This document shows, piece after piece, positions 10,871 to 18,212 of a stretch of DNA of 64,000 nucleotides. The stretch comes from Cognatundibacterium curvum. GTDB taxonomy: Bacteria > Pseudomonadota > Gammaproteobacteria > Burkholderiales > Burkholderiaceae_D. The notes below the pieces were generated by a model. It was not told the origin of the DNA. It ran no database searches and saw only the letters and a program-made list of their open reading frames with translations. The stretch lies in contig NZ_JACOGD010000001.1 in assembly GCF_014284235.1 (NCBI RefSeq), positions 248,001-312,000 on the forward strand, given 5' to 3'. Both the position numbers and the translations under genes were made by a program. Each line of letters starts with the position of its first letter. Position 1 is the stretch's first letter.

Positions 10871-11575
10871 ATGAAAGCAACTGGAAACAAACAAAAGCGT
10901 GTACTGCTGGTGATGAGCTCACTCGACGAAATGGGCATCAGCGGTAAGCATACCGGTACCTGGTTCACTGAACTGGCCGCACCTTATTACATCCTGACAG
11001 AAGCTGGCTATGAAGTGGTGCTGGCATCTCCTGAAGGTGGCGAAGCGCCTATCGATCTGCTCAGCCATAAGGTTCCTTTCACCACGGAATACACAGAACG
11101 CTTCCTGAAAGATCCGGTCGCGCTGTATGCCGCCCGCAATACCCGCAAATTGCGCAATATCGATTACGACGGCTTCGATGCGCTGTTTGTTCCGGGTGGT
11201 TATGGCCTGCTGTGGGATCTGGCATCGGATTCGCATTTGATCAAGATGATCAAGGAATTCCATGCTGAACAACGTCCTATCGCGATGGTCTGCCACGCAC
11301 CGGCGATTCTGCGTGATGTGAAGAAAGACAATGGCGAGTACCTGGTGAAGGGTGTGAGTCTGACTGGCTTCAAAAACGCCGAAGATGCGGAAATTGAGCT
11401 CGACAAGCACTTGCTGTTCTCGCTGGAAGATGAGCTGAAAAACCGTGGTGCGAACTATGTGAGCAAGGCGAACTGGGAGCCTAACGTGGTAGTGGATGGC
11501 CCGTTGATGACTGGCCAGAGCCCGGCTTCTGCGGCACCTTTGGCACAGGCACTGGCTGAGCGTCTGAAAGCTTAA
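10871..11575 (+). CDS. DJ-1/PfpI family protein, Hsp31/glyoxalase III-like
   Basis: A 234-residue cytoplasmic protein of the type 1 glutamine amidotransferase-like fold. The nucleophile elbow AMVCHAPAIL carries the reactive Cys141, and the partner Glu34 is in TGTWFTELAAPY, as in the Hsp31/HchA branch. Such proteins detoxify methylglyoxal as glutathione-independent glyoxalases or act as deglycase/chaperone-type stress proteins. It is first in an operon with tehA, a secreted cupin, an SDR and a flavoprotein, under two operator-bearing promoters. This suggests a reactive-carbonyl or electrophile stress role. AAAGGAAA precedes the ATG. Confidence 0.88.
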   Translation: MKATGNKQKRVLLVMSSLDEMGISGKHTGTWFTELAAPYYILTEAGYEVVLASPEGGEAPIDLLSHKVPFTTEYTERFLKDPVALYAARNTRKLRNIDYDGFDALFVPGGYGLLWDLASDSHLIKMIKEFHAEQRPIAMVCHAPAILRDVKKDNGEYLVKGVSLTGFKNAEDAEIELDKHLLFSLEDELKNRGANYVSKANWEPNVVVDGPLMTGQSPASAAPLAQALAERLKA

Positions 11576-11602
11576 GCGCATCACTGACTCACAGTAAGAC
11601 TG

Positions 11603-11636
11603 ATCCCGGATCTTGGTTTCGACCATGTTCCGGGAT
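11603..11636 (+). other. Intercistronic hairpin with UUCG-type loop
   Basis: ATCCCGGA / TCCGGGAT enclose an inner TGGT-TTCG-ACCA stem-loop between the DJ-1 and tehA genes. No T tract follows directly, so it more likely stabilises or processes mRNA than ends transcription. Confidence 0.5.
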
Positions 11637-11681
11637 TCGGGCAGATACCACAATCCAGATTGATCTGACAGAGGACGCATC

Positions 11682-12722
11682 ATGCATACCAGCCAGCAGC
11701 CTGAACAGCACAAGCAGACTTCGCTGAACATCCGTGTTGAAACAAGTGAGCAGGTTCCTACTTTACCGGTCGCATATTTCGGTATGGCGGTGGGTACTTT
11801 GGCATTTAGCCAGACCTGGCGTGTCGCTGAGCGCGGAATCCGCTTTCCTTGGGCGTTCTCTGCCTATCTGGGTGCAATCGGGCTTGCTATCTGGTCCGTG
11901 CTGTTGCTCGCATATGTCGGTAAATGGCTGTTCCGTACCGATTTGGCTAAACAGGAAATGCAGCATCCTTTGCAATCTTCTTTAGCAGCACTGGGGCCAA
12001 TTTCCAGTCTGCTGGCAGCCATCGTGGTGCAACCGTGGTCCAGAACGCTGGGTTTGCCGATTCTGTTGTTTGCATTGGCATGGCAAACCTTGTTGGGTTT
12101 CTGGATTTATGGACGATTCTGGAAGGGCGGCAGGGTGCCAGACAGTATCTCTGCTGCCATTTATCTGCCAGCGGTTGCGCAGAATTTCGTGGCGGACTTA
12201 GCGGTAACTGCATACGGATGGCAAGAGTTAGGCAGTCTGTTGTTCGGGGCCGGTTTTTTCTCCTGGCTGGCATTGGAATCCATGATAGTCAGCCGGGCCG
12301 CACTGCATGCACCTATCGCGAGTGAACAACGGCCATTGCTGGGCATACAGATGGCACCGGCGGTCGTGGCAGGGTTGACGTACACCAGCCTGCGCCCGGA
12401 AAACGCAGACATGTTCGCGCTGATGTTACTGGGCTATGGCTTATATCAGTTTGCTTTGTTACTGCGGCTGCTGCCTTGGGTTTTGCACCAGGCGTTTGCT
12501 CTGTCTTACTGGTCATTCAGCTTTGGTATTGCAGCCTTGGCCAATCTCGCTTTACGTATCGCAGAACATACACAAACTGAGCTGATGCGCATGTTGTCGT
12601 ATGGATTGCTCACGATAGCAAGCGTGGTGATTCTGAGCCTCTTATCCGGCACGGCCTGCCTGATCTGGCAGCGCAAATTTGTGGTGTTCGTGCACTACGT
12701 TCCTCAACAAAAATCTCATTAA
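11682..12722 (+). CDS. tehA: TehA-family dicarboxylate/tellurite-resistance anion channel
   Basis: A 346-residue inner-membrane protein of about ten helices, homologous to E. coli TehA and the plant SLAC1 anion channel. Characteristic stretches are LPVAYFGMAVGTLAFSQTWR near the N-terminus, IYLPAVAQNFVADLAV, LFGAGFFSWLALE and GIQMAPAVVAGLTY. About 33 extra hydrophilic residues precede the usual start; an internal start is possible, but the first ATG has a GAGG site 11 bp upstream. No tehB methyltransferase gene is adjacent. Family members export anions; the link to tellurite comes from overexpression, so the real substrate here is open. It sits second in the DJ-1 operon. Confidence 0.9.
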   Translation: MHTSQQPEQHKQTSLNIRVETSEQVPTLPVAYFGMAVGTLAFSQTWRVAERGIRFPWAFSAYLGAIGLAIWSVLLLAYVGKWLFRTDLAKQEMQHPLQSSLAALGPISSLLAAIVVQPWSRTLGLPILLFALAWQTLLGFWIYGRFWKGGRVPDSISAAIYLPAVAQNFVADLAVTAYGWQELGSLLFGAGFFSWLALESMIVSRAALHAPIASEQRPLLGIQMAPAVVAGLTYTSLRPENADMFALMLLGYGLYQFALLLRLLPWVLHQAFALSYWSFSFGIAALANLALRIAEHTQTELMRMLSYGLLTIASVVILSLLSGTACLIWQRKFVVFVHYVPQQKSH

Positions 12723-12746
12723 ATTTGTATCTTCTTAAAGGAGTAA

Positions 12747-13214
12747 ATGATGTCGGTCTTAACTAGAGTTACAACAACTTCAGCAGCCAAAAAATTAGTC
12801 ACTGCACTCATGGGTGCCTTAGTCATGACAACAGCCAGTGCCGCAACTGCTGCATCCGGCGACATGTTGATCAAGCCGTTTGAGCAATTGCAATTCTCTG
12901 AAAAAGTGCCAGGCAATCCGCAGATTTCACCGGTCAAGGGCATTCCCGAAACCCAGCCGTCTTCGATCGTAATGAAAATGGGGCGTGGTGCTTTTCCTCT
13001 GCATACGCATACTGCGAATTATCAGCTGGTCGTGATTAAAGGCATCATGAAACACTGGGATGAAAAAGGCAGTCAGAAATCTGCACCGAAAATGGGGCCG
13101 GGCAGTTACTGGTACCAGCCGGCGGGTCAGGTGCATGGTGATGCATGTGAGAGTAACGAGTGCGTCTGGTTTATTACATTTGACGGACCAAGGGACTTCG
13201 CTGTTCAGCAGTAA
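12747..13214 (+). CDS. Secreted single-domain cupin (DUF4437-like)
   Basis: A 155-residue protein with a long signal peptide (residues about 15-36, cut near ATAAS). A cupin barrel follows: metal-type motif FPLHTHTANYQLVVIKG in motif 1 and GPGSYWYQPAGQVHGDAC in motif 2. Two Cys (DACESNEC) sit next to the second motif. Likely periplasmic; function unknown. Either ATG at 12747 or 12750 could be used, with AAAGGAG just upstream. It lies 24 bp behind tehA, so co-transcription is expected. Confidence 0.82.
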   Translation: MMSVLTRVTTTSAAKKLVTALMGALVMTTASAATAASGDMLIKPFEQLQFSEKVPGNPQISPVKGIPETQPSSIVMKMGRGAFPLHTHTANYQLVVIKGIMKHWDEKGSQKSAPKMGPGSYWYQPAGQVHGDACESNECVWFITFDGPRDFAVQQ

Positions 13215-13224
13215 CTATCAGTCA

Positions 13225-13261
13225 GGATGTCGGGAAGAATGCAGCAGATTTCCCGACATCC
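13225..13261 (+). other. Strong hairpin between cupin and SDR genes
   Basis: A perfect 12-bp stem (GGATGTCGGGAA / TTCCCGACATCC) with a 13-base loop lies in the 79-bp gap. There is no T tract behind it. It could attenuate or protect the upstream mRNA part. Confidence 0.6.
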
Positions 13262-13293
13262 GGATACCAATCTTCATTGATGGCAGACATATC

Positions 13294-14010
13294 ATGGACA
13301 CAAAAAAAACTGAGCAGACGCTTGCCGATAAGCCGCGCAGTATCCTGATCGCAGGTTACAGCGCAGGCTTAGGCAGCGCTCTGGAACGCCGCTTTGCACA
13401 AGCGGGTTATGAAATCATTACCGTAGCACGTCAGCATGGGGCAACAATACATTGCGATCTGACTGATGCCGAAGCAAGTGCAGAATTATTTGCCAGACTG
13501 GATCAGACATCCGCGCCTTTAGCCGGTGTGATCCATAATGCGATGGAATTTTTACGCCTGCCATTGCTGGAGACTTCAACACAGCAGATGGAGTCGGTCT
13601 GGCGTTCCATGGTCTTGACTGCTTTTAATCTGACACAACAGGCGGTACCCCGTCTGATACAGCAAGGTGGTGGCAGTATGCTGTTTTCAGGAGCCTCCGG
13701 AAGCTTGCGTGCTGGAGCAGGATTTGCCGCATTCAGTTCAGCTAAATTTGCCTTACGCGGCCTGGTGCAGGCCTTGGCGCGCGAACATGGACAGGACGGC
13801 ATACATGCAGCCCATATCGTGATCGATGGCCTGATACGGACAGAAAAAACAGCGATCCGGTTTGCTGATGCCAGGCCCGCCAGCATGATAGATCCGGATG
13901 CACTGGCAGACCAGTATTTTCAACTGTTTCATCAGGCGCCCAGTGTGTGGTCTCAGGAAATTGATATACGGCCACAAGACACAAGACAGCAACAGGGAGT
14001 ACGGTCATGA
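13294..14010 (+). CDS. Atypical short-chain dehydrogenase/reductase (Tyr replaced by Phe)
   Basis: A 238-residue SDR with an N-terminal Rossmann fold (LIAGYSAGLGSALERRF, an altered TGxxxGxG motif) and HNAMEF in place of NNAG. The active-site region reads GFAAFSSAKFALRGL. The normal YxxxK tetrad Tyr is Phe147 while Lys151 is kept. A subgroup of SDRs with GFAAF...AK and HVVIDG-like ends shares this change, so it is a family trait rather than decay. Activity is uncertain. The start at 13294 gives the usual length; longer frames upstream are not SDR-like. It overlaps the next gene by 4 bp (ATGA), so translation is coupled to the flavoprotein. Confidence 0.85.
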   Translation: MDTKKTEQTLADKPRSILIAGYSAGLGSALERRFAQAGYEIITVARQHGATIHCDLTDAEASAELFARLDQTSAPLAGVIHNAMEFLRLPLLETSTQQMESVWRSMVLTAFNLTQQAVPRLIQQGGGSMLFSGASGSLRAGAGFAAFSSAKFALRGLVQALAREHGQDGIHAAHIVIDGLIRTEKTAIRFADARPASMIDPDALADQYFQLFHQAPSVWSQEIDIRPQDTRQQQGVRS

Positions 14011-15113
14011 ATCAGCCTGTCGTGATTATTGGTGCTGGCCTTAGTGGCTTATACGCAGCACGCCAGCTCTCTGCAGCAGGGCGAGAAGTGATCCTGGTCG
14101 AAGCGCGTGACCGTCTTGGCGGGCGTGTGCTATCAGGGAAAAGTGATGAGTCAGCAGCATGCTGTGATCTTGGGCCGACCTGGTTCTGGCCACAATGGAA
14201 TCCCCGTATCAATGCTTTGATACGGGAATCGGGTATCGCGACTTTTCCGCAATATCAGACGGGTGCCGATACGATAGAGTTGCGTAACGGTGAGGTATTT
14301 CAGCAAAAAAAAGATCCGCGTTATGCCGTCGACTCGAAGCGCGTGCGCGGAGGGATGGCAGCCTTGATTCAATACCTGAGCAGCGGCTTGCATGATGTCT
14401 CTGTGTTGCTCAACTCCTCTGTCACTGCCATGCACTTGCAAGAGGATGCCAGCATTGTTCTGACACTGGATCAACACGGAATTTCTGCTCAGCTGACTGC
14501 TGCGGAGGTAATCAGTACCATACCGCCAAGGTTGTTGGCACAATCTGTCAATGCTGACCCACCCTGGCCAGCCACGACGGTCAGCGCCTGGAAACATACG
14601 CCAACCTGGATGGCGCCGCATGCTAAATTTGTCGCTTGCTATGCGCAGCCATTTTGGCGTGAGGCCGGATTGTCAGGCGATGCGATGAGTGAAATCGGGC
14701 CGCTGAGCGAGATGCATGATGCTTCTGACAGCACTTATGCCTTATTTGGTTTTATCGGCTTGTCCATTTTTCAGCGCGCCAGACTGGGTGAGCAACAACT
14801 GAGCAATCTGGCTTTACAGCAACTGGCACGCATTTATGGTGAGGCAGCCTTAAAGCCAAGCGCCACCTACCTTAAGGATTGGACAGCGGATGTATGGACG
14901 GCGACGCCATTAGATGCCACGGCTTTGCGTTCACATCCGGTCTACCAGAGCCCGGAATTGCCGGCTCCCTGGCAAAATCGCTTATTCCTGGCGGGTGCAG
15001 AATTTGCGCCTACCCATGGTGGATTTTTGGAGGGAGCGCTGGAATCGGCCGAAAATGCAGTCGCTCAACTGCTCATCAAAAACATGAACTATACCCAGAC
15101 CGTGATCGTTTAA
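14007..15113 (+). CDS. FAD-dependent amine oxidase-like protein
   Basis: A 368-residue flavoprotein of the monoamine oxidase/phytoene desaturase superfamily. The N-terminal dinucleotide fold is VVIIGAGLSGLYAARQL, followed by the GG motif LVEARDRLGGRV. The C-terminal FAD motif is LFLAGAEFAPTHGGFLEGALESAENA. It is somewhat short for the family (usually 420-500). The substrate is unknown. It is last in the DJ-1/tehA operon and translationally coupled to the SDR, so the two may act on the same compound. There is no signal peptide, so it is cytoplasmic. Confidence 0.87.
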   Translation: MNQPVVIIGAGLSGLYAARQLSAAGREVILVEARDRLGGRVLSGKSDESAACCDLGPTWFWPQWNPRINALIRESGIATFPQYQTGADTIELRNGEVFQQKKDPRYAVDSKRVRGGMAALIQYLSSGLHDVSVLLNSSVTAMHLQEDASIVLTLDQHGISAQLTAAEVISTIPPRLLAQSVNADPPWPATTVSAWKHTPTWMAPHAKFVACYAQPFWREAGLSGDAMSEIGPLSEMHDASDSTYALFGFIGLSIFQRARLGEQQLSNLALQQLARIYGEAALKPSATYLKDWTADVWTATPLDATALRSHPVYQSPELPAPWQNRLFLAGAEFAPTHGGFLEGALESAENAVAQLLIKNMNYTQTVIV

Positions 15114-15173
15114 AACTGTCGATGAAGAGTTGTCCGGGTGCAAAAAGCGCCGTTTTTTTTTAATCTATATAAC

Positions 15174-15193
15174 TACCGATTACTTGGTATAAT
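15174..15193 (+). promoter_or_regulatory. TetR-type operator copy 3 overlapping a perfect -10 element
   Basis: The 16-bp operator (15174-15189) reads TACCAAGTAATCGGTA on the minus strand and runs into a perfect TATAAT (15188-15193). The predicted transcript starts near 15200, only about three bases before the ATG of the cupin gene. The mRNA would therefore be practically leaderless. The -35 region is poor. Confidence 0.65.
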
Positions 15194-15202
15194 TGACTTA
15201 TT

Positions 15203-15871
15203 ATGAAATTACATGCTGATCTTTCTATTCGTGCAGTAGTGCAAACTGCGCTTCTGCCCTGGGTCGACTCCCCGGTCAACGGCGTACAGCGTAAGCTGAT
15301 TGAACGTGACGGGGAAGAGGTCGCACGTGCCACCAGCCTGGTCAGATACGCCGCTGGTATGCAGTTTTTCAGCCACGACCATGAGCTGGGCGAGGAGTTT
15401 CTGGTGCTGGAAGGCGACTTTAACGATGAATACGGCAGCTACGGGCCAGGTACCTACGTTAAGAATCCTCCTGGCTCCAGACACACGCCGTACACGGTGA
15501 ATGGCTGCACTATTCTGGTTAAATTGCGTCATATGGATAAGCGGGACTTGATACGTACCGTGATCGATACCACGACCGCTGCCTGGCATGCTGGTACTGT
15601 CCCCGGTCTGTCGGTCTTGCCTTTGTCTGAATTTGAAACGACGCATACTGCCTTGGTACGTTGGGCACCTGGCACCCAATTCAAACCACACCGTCATTTC
15701 GGTGGGGAAGAGATCTTCGTACTGGAAGGCGTATTTCAGGATGAGTCCGGAGATTATCCGGCCGGAACCTGGATCAGAAGTCCTCATTTAAGTACACACA
15801 CACCTTACAGCGAACAAGGTTGTCTGATTCTGGTTAAAATCGGACACTTGTCAGCGACAGATAACCCTTAA
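15203..15871 (+). CDS. Tandem-cupin protein (ChrR-cupin-like)
   Basis: A 222-residue cytoplasmic protein made of two similar cupin domains (about 10-112 and 118-218). Each has the metal-binding pattern: FSHDHELGEEFLVLEG and later GSRHTPY in the first, FKPHRHFGGEEIFVLEG and STHTPY in the second. This matches the cupin module of ChrR-type anti-sigma factors but without their zinc-binding N-terminal domain, so it is not an anti-sigma factor. The start agrees with the family (MKLHADLS then LPWVDSPVNGVQRK). No Shine-Dalgarno sequence is present, which fits the leaderless promoter. Six bases separate it from the TetR gene. The ligand or reaction is unknown. Confidence 0.85.
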   Translation: MKLHADLSIRAVVQTALLPWVDSPVNGVQRKLIERDGEEVARATSLVRYAAGMQFFSHDHELGEEFLVLEGDFNDEYGSYGPGTYVKNPPGSRHTPYTVNGCTILVKLRHMDKRDLIRTVIDTTTAAWHAGTVPGLSVLPLSEFETTHTALVRWAPGTQFKPHRHFGGEEIFVLEGVFQDESGDYPAGTWIRSPHLSTHTPYSEQGCLILVKIGHLSATDNP

Positions 15872-15877
15872 AATTCT

Positions 15878-16465
15878 ATGAAACATTTTTCAGAAATTTC
15901 GGCGACTGCCGAGCGTGTGGTGGATGCAGCCGAAGGGCTGATCCAGGCACGTGGCTATAACGGATTTTCTTATGACGACGTAGCCCGGCTGGTCGGTATT
16001 AAAAAGCCCAGCATACATCATCACTTTGCAACCAAAAGCGAGCTGGCAGCCGTCGTCGCACAACGTTATACACATCGGTTTAAAGAGCTATTGCTGCAGA
16101 TAGAAGGGAGCAGCGTCAAGGCTGCTGAACGCTTGTCCGCCTATGCCGCATTGTTTGAAAAAACGTTTAGCACAGACAAGCATTTATGCGTTTGTGGCAT
16201 GCTGGGCGCCGAGTCCAGTTCTTTGCCCGAGATTGTGAATCATGAGGTGCAACGGTTTTTCGATGCGAATCTGGACTGGCTGACGCAGATTGCTGATGAT
16301 GGTCAGCGTGCCGGTCAACTGACGTCTAAGCTCAGCCCGCAAAGCATTGCTGAGACTTATCTCTCATTGCTCGAAGGGGCGATGGTGGTCGGCCGTGGCA
16401 TGCAAAAAGCAAGTGGGCCCGCCATTGTTGCCGATCATTTCCTGAAAACTCTGACCGTCAATTAA
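15878..16465 (+). CDS. TetR/AcrR-family transcriptional repressor
   Basis: A 195-residue regulator. The N-terminal helix-turn-helix spans residues about 10-58 (FSYDDVARLVGIKKPSIHHHFATKSEL). The ligand domain has a CVCGMLGAE motif with Cys104 and Cys106. Many TetR proteins with this motif sit near oxidoreductase genes; NemR of E. coli senses electrophiles through a Cys, so thiol sensing is plausible but unproven here. It is co-transcribed with the tandem cupin from a promoter carrying operator copy 3. It is the best candidate to bind all four sites and to repress itself, the DJ-1/tehA operon and the gene at 16563-17105. Confidence 0.92.
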   Translation: MKHFSEISATAERVVDAAEGLIQARGYNGFSYDDVARLVGIKKPSIHHHFATKSELAAVVAQRYTHRFKELLLQIEGSSVKAAERLSAYAALFEKTFSTDKHLCVCGMLGAESSSLPEIVNHEVQRFFDANLDWLTQIADDGQRAGQLTSKLSPQSIAETYLSLLEGAMVVGRGMQKASGPAIVADHFLKTLTVN

Positions 16466-16492
16466 TTACGCAGTGAATCGTCACATAAGTTT

Positions 16493-16559
16493 GTAGGGAT
16501 TTGTATAGGCGACTATACAGACCCTACGCAAAGCCGGGTATCTGAGTGATGCCCGACTT
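16493..16559. terminator. Paired hairpins between convergent genes
   Basis: The first hairpin (16493-16527) has outer GTAGGG / CCCTAC and inner TGTATAG / CTATACA stems. The second (16531-16559) pairs AAGCCGGGTAT with ATGCCCGACTT with G-T pairs. They separate the TetR gene from the convergent gene and probably end transcription in both directions, although neither has a long T tract. Confidence 0.6.
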
Positions 16560-16562
16560 CGC

Positions 16563-17105
16563 TTATGGCGCAACAGCTGAATTTGTAAATATGTGGATGC
16601 TGTCAAATTGCAGATGGTGCATGAATTCGCGCAGTATCAGCAAACGCATGGCAAAGGCATTGCCTTCAGGTATACCCTCAGCACTGGCCGGTTTTCCTTG
16701 TATTACTGCAGCCAAGCGGCTGAATACACGCTCCATCACATCGATAGGCAACAGCATGTGTTTGCTGTCCGGAATACCTGCAAGCAGTGCAATAGCTTTC
16801 AATTCAGGATTATCAGTGACTAACACACTGTTCTTGTCGATCAAACGGTGCTTACTTATGATTTCGTCCTCGATAGGTTCTATCGCCATTTCAAATTCAC
16901 TGCGTCGTGGCGGCGTATGGCGTAGCAGTTCCCGGGCGGAACGTTCTGCACCGATCTCCAGCTGCAAGAGCATTGTTTCCGGCTTTGCAGTCGCGACCAG
17001 CGTTTGTTCCGCTTGTATGTCGAGCAAAGTCAGTGCAGCAACTTGTTGCAATTGCGTGTGAATTGCCGTGATACGTGTGCGGTAGCTTTCCATTAAATTG
17101 TTCAT
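16563..17105 (-). CDS. Conserved-looking protein of unknown function, probable TetR target
   Basis: I do not recognise this 180-residue soluble protein. It is acidic and mostly helical by composition, with no signal peptide or membrane segment. Possible fingerprints are ERSARELLRHTPPRRSEFEMA, PIEDEIISKHRLI and the C-terminal REFMHHLQFDSIHIF. Its promoter (17174-17202) is a near-consensus sigma-70 element with operator copy 4 over the start point. It therefore belongs to the same regulon as the DJ-1/tehA operon and the cupin-TetR pair. That makes a stress role likely, but no reaction can be assigned. Confidence 0.75.
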   Translation of the reverse strand: MNNLMESYRTRITAIHTQLQQVAALTLLDIQAEQTLVATAKPETMLLQLEIGAERSARELLRHTPPRRSEFEMAIEPIEDEIISKHRLIDKNSVLVTDNPELKAIALLAGIPDSKHMLLPIDVMERVFSRLAAVIQGKPASAEGIPEGNAFAMRLLILREFMHHLQFDSIHIFTNSAVAP

Positions 17106-17158
17106 AAATATCCCATTCTTCGTTCAGCTTAGTGTACTGTTCAGGGTGAATTGATGCA

Positions 17159-17202
17159 GCCCGACTAGTAGGTAGGATAACTTCGGTGGGTACCGCTGTC
17201 AA
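17159..17202 (-). promoter_or_regulatory. Sigma-70 promoter with TetR-type operator copy 4
   Basis: Reading leftward: TTGACA (17197-17202), a 17-bp spacer, TATCCT (17174-17179), then the operator TACCTACTAGTCGGGC (17159-17174). The layout is the same as at promoter P1 (10479). The leader to the ATG at 17105 is about 60 nt. Confidence 0.72.
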
Positions 17203-17290
17203 GGTTTTTTTGGCTAAGCCTAAATGCCAGCTTTACTCAGGTAGTCGTTTGTGCTTTCAAGTTAAGACGGCATAAGCAAAGCAGGGTGGT

Positions 17291-18010
17291 TCAGGTAGCG
17301 ATCCGGCGTGGCAGTAGCCGCTCATATTCTTTTTTGACGACCATATAGCATTCACAGGTACGCTTTTCTAAGCCCGGACGGTCAATTACGGTGATGTGGC
17401 CACGGCTATAGCGTATCAGGCCTGCAGTCTGTAATTTCAATGCAGCTTCAGTCACCCCCTCACGCCTGACGCCCAGCATGTTGGCAATCAGTTCTTGCGT
17501 CATATTCAGATTCACGCTGGACAAGCGATCCAGACTGAGTAATAGCCAGCGGCATAATTGCTTATCCAATGTGTGGTGACGGTTGCAGACAGCAGTCTGT
17601 GCCATCTGCGTAATCAGGGCTTGCGTATACCTTAACAACAGATGTTGCACCGGACCCGCTTTATTGAATGCTTCTTTGATACAACTGGCTGGCAAACGAT
17701 AACCATAGCCTGCACTTTGGACCACGGCACGGCTGGGCGTGGTCTCTCCCCCCATAAATAAAGAGATGCCCACCACGCCTTCATTACCGACCACGGCTAT
17801 TTCTGCTGAGCCGCCGTCCTCCAGTACATACAACAGCGAAACGATAGAAGTAATGGGAAAATACACAAAATTCTGAGTTCCCCCAGATTCGTAGAGCACC
17901 CGCCCCAGCGTCATGTCAAAGTAATCCAGCTTCGGCAGCAAGGTTTCCAATATGGCTGTAGGTATGCAAGCCAATAAGTGATTTTTTTGGATGTCACTCA
18001 GTGTTTTCAT
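17291..18010 (-). CDS. Crp/Fnr-family transcriptional regulator (copy 1)
   Basis: A 239-residue protein with an N-terminal cyclic-nucleotide-binding-like beta barrel (about 15-130; VLYESGGTQNFVYFP) and a C-terminal winged helix (about 155-215; MTQELIANMLGVRREGVTEAA). It lacks the Cys set of FNR, so it is not an oxygen-sensing iron-sulfur protein. The residues that bind cAMP in Crp are not evident. A CECY motif closes the protein. It is a paralog of the next gene upstream, with which it shares length, layout and many residues. Its target genes are unknown; the surrounding genes are general-stress types. Confidence 0.9.
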   Translation of the reverse strand: MKTLSDIQKNHLLACIPTAILETLLPKLDYFDMTLGRVLYESGGTQNFVYFPITSIVSLLYVLEDGGSAEIAVVGNEGVVGISLFMGGETTPSRAVVQSAGYGYRLPASCIKEAFNKAGPVQHLLLRYTQALITQMAQTAVCNRHHTLDKQLCRWLLLSLDRLSSVNLNMTQELIANMLGVRREGVTEAALKLQTAGLIRYSRGHITVIDRPGLEKRTCECYMVVKKEYERLLPRRIAT

Positions 18011-18212
18011 GGTTTTCCTCAGGCTCAGGCTAGCTTCTGATTTAAAGTGAACGCCTCCATGAAATCAGAAAATGAACGGAAAGGAGCCTGTCGTATTATG
18101 CAACTAACCTGGCGATTTATATGTTGGTTAACGCACATAGGACAAGAATTTCATGTGTACTCAGCTTATTCACAATGCCGGTTGCGCTCGGCCTGGGCCT
18201 GGGATTCAGAGC

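Noticed and set aside
11682-12722. Dedicated tellurite resistance locus
   Set aside because: tehA is present but no tehB or ter genes are nearby, and tellurite resistance by TehA is an overexpression effect; the operon context points to general detoxification.
13060-13293. Longer start for the SDR gene at 13060
   Set aside because: The extra 78 codons overlap the cupin gene in another frame and are not SDR-like; the ATG at 13294 gives the normal length.
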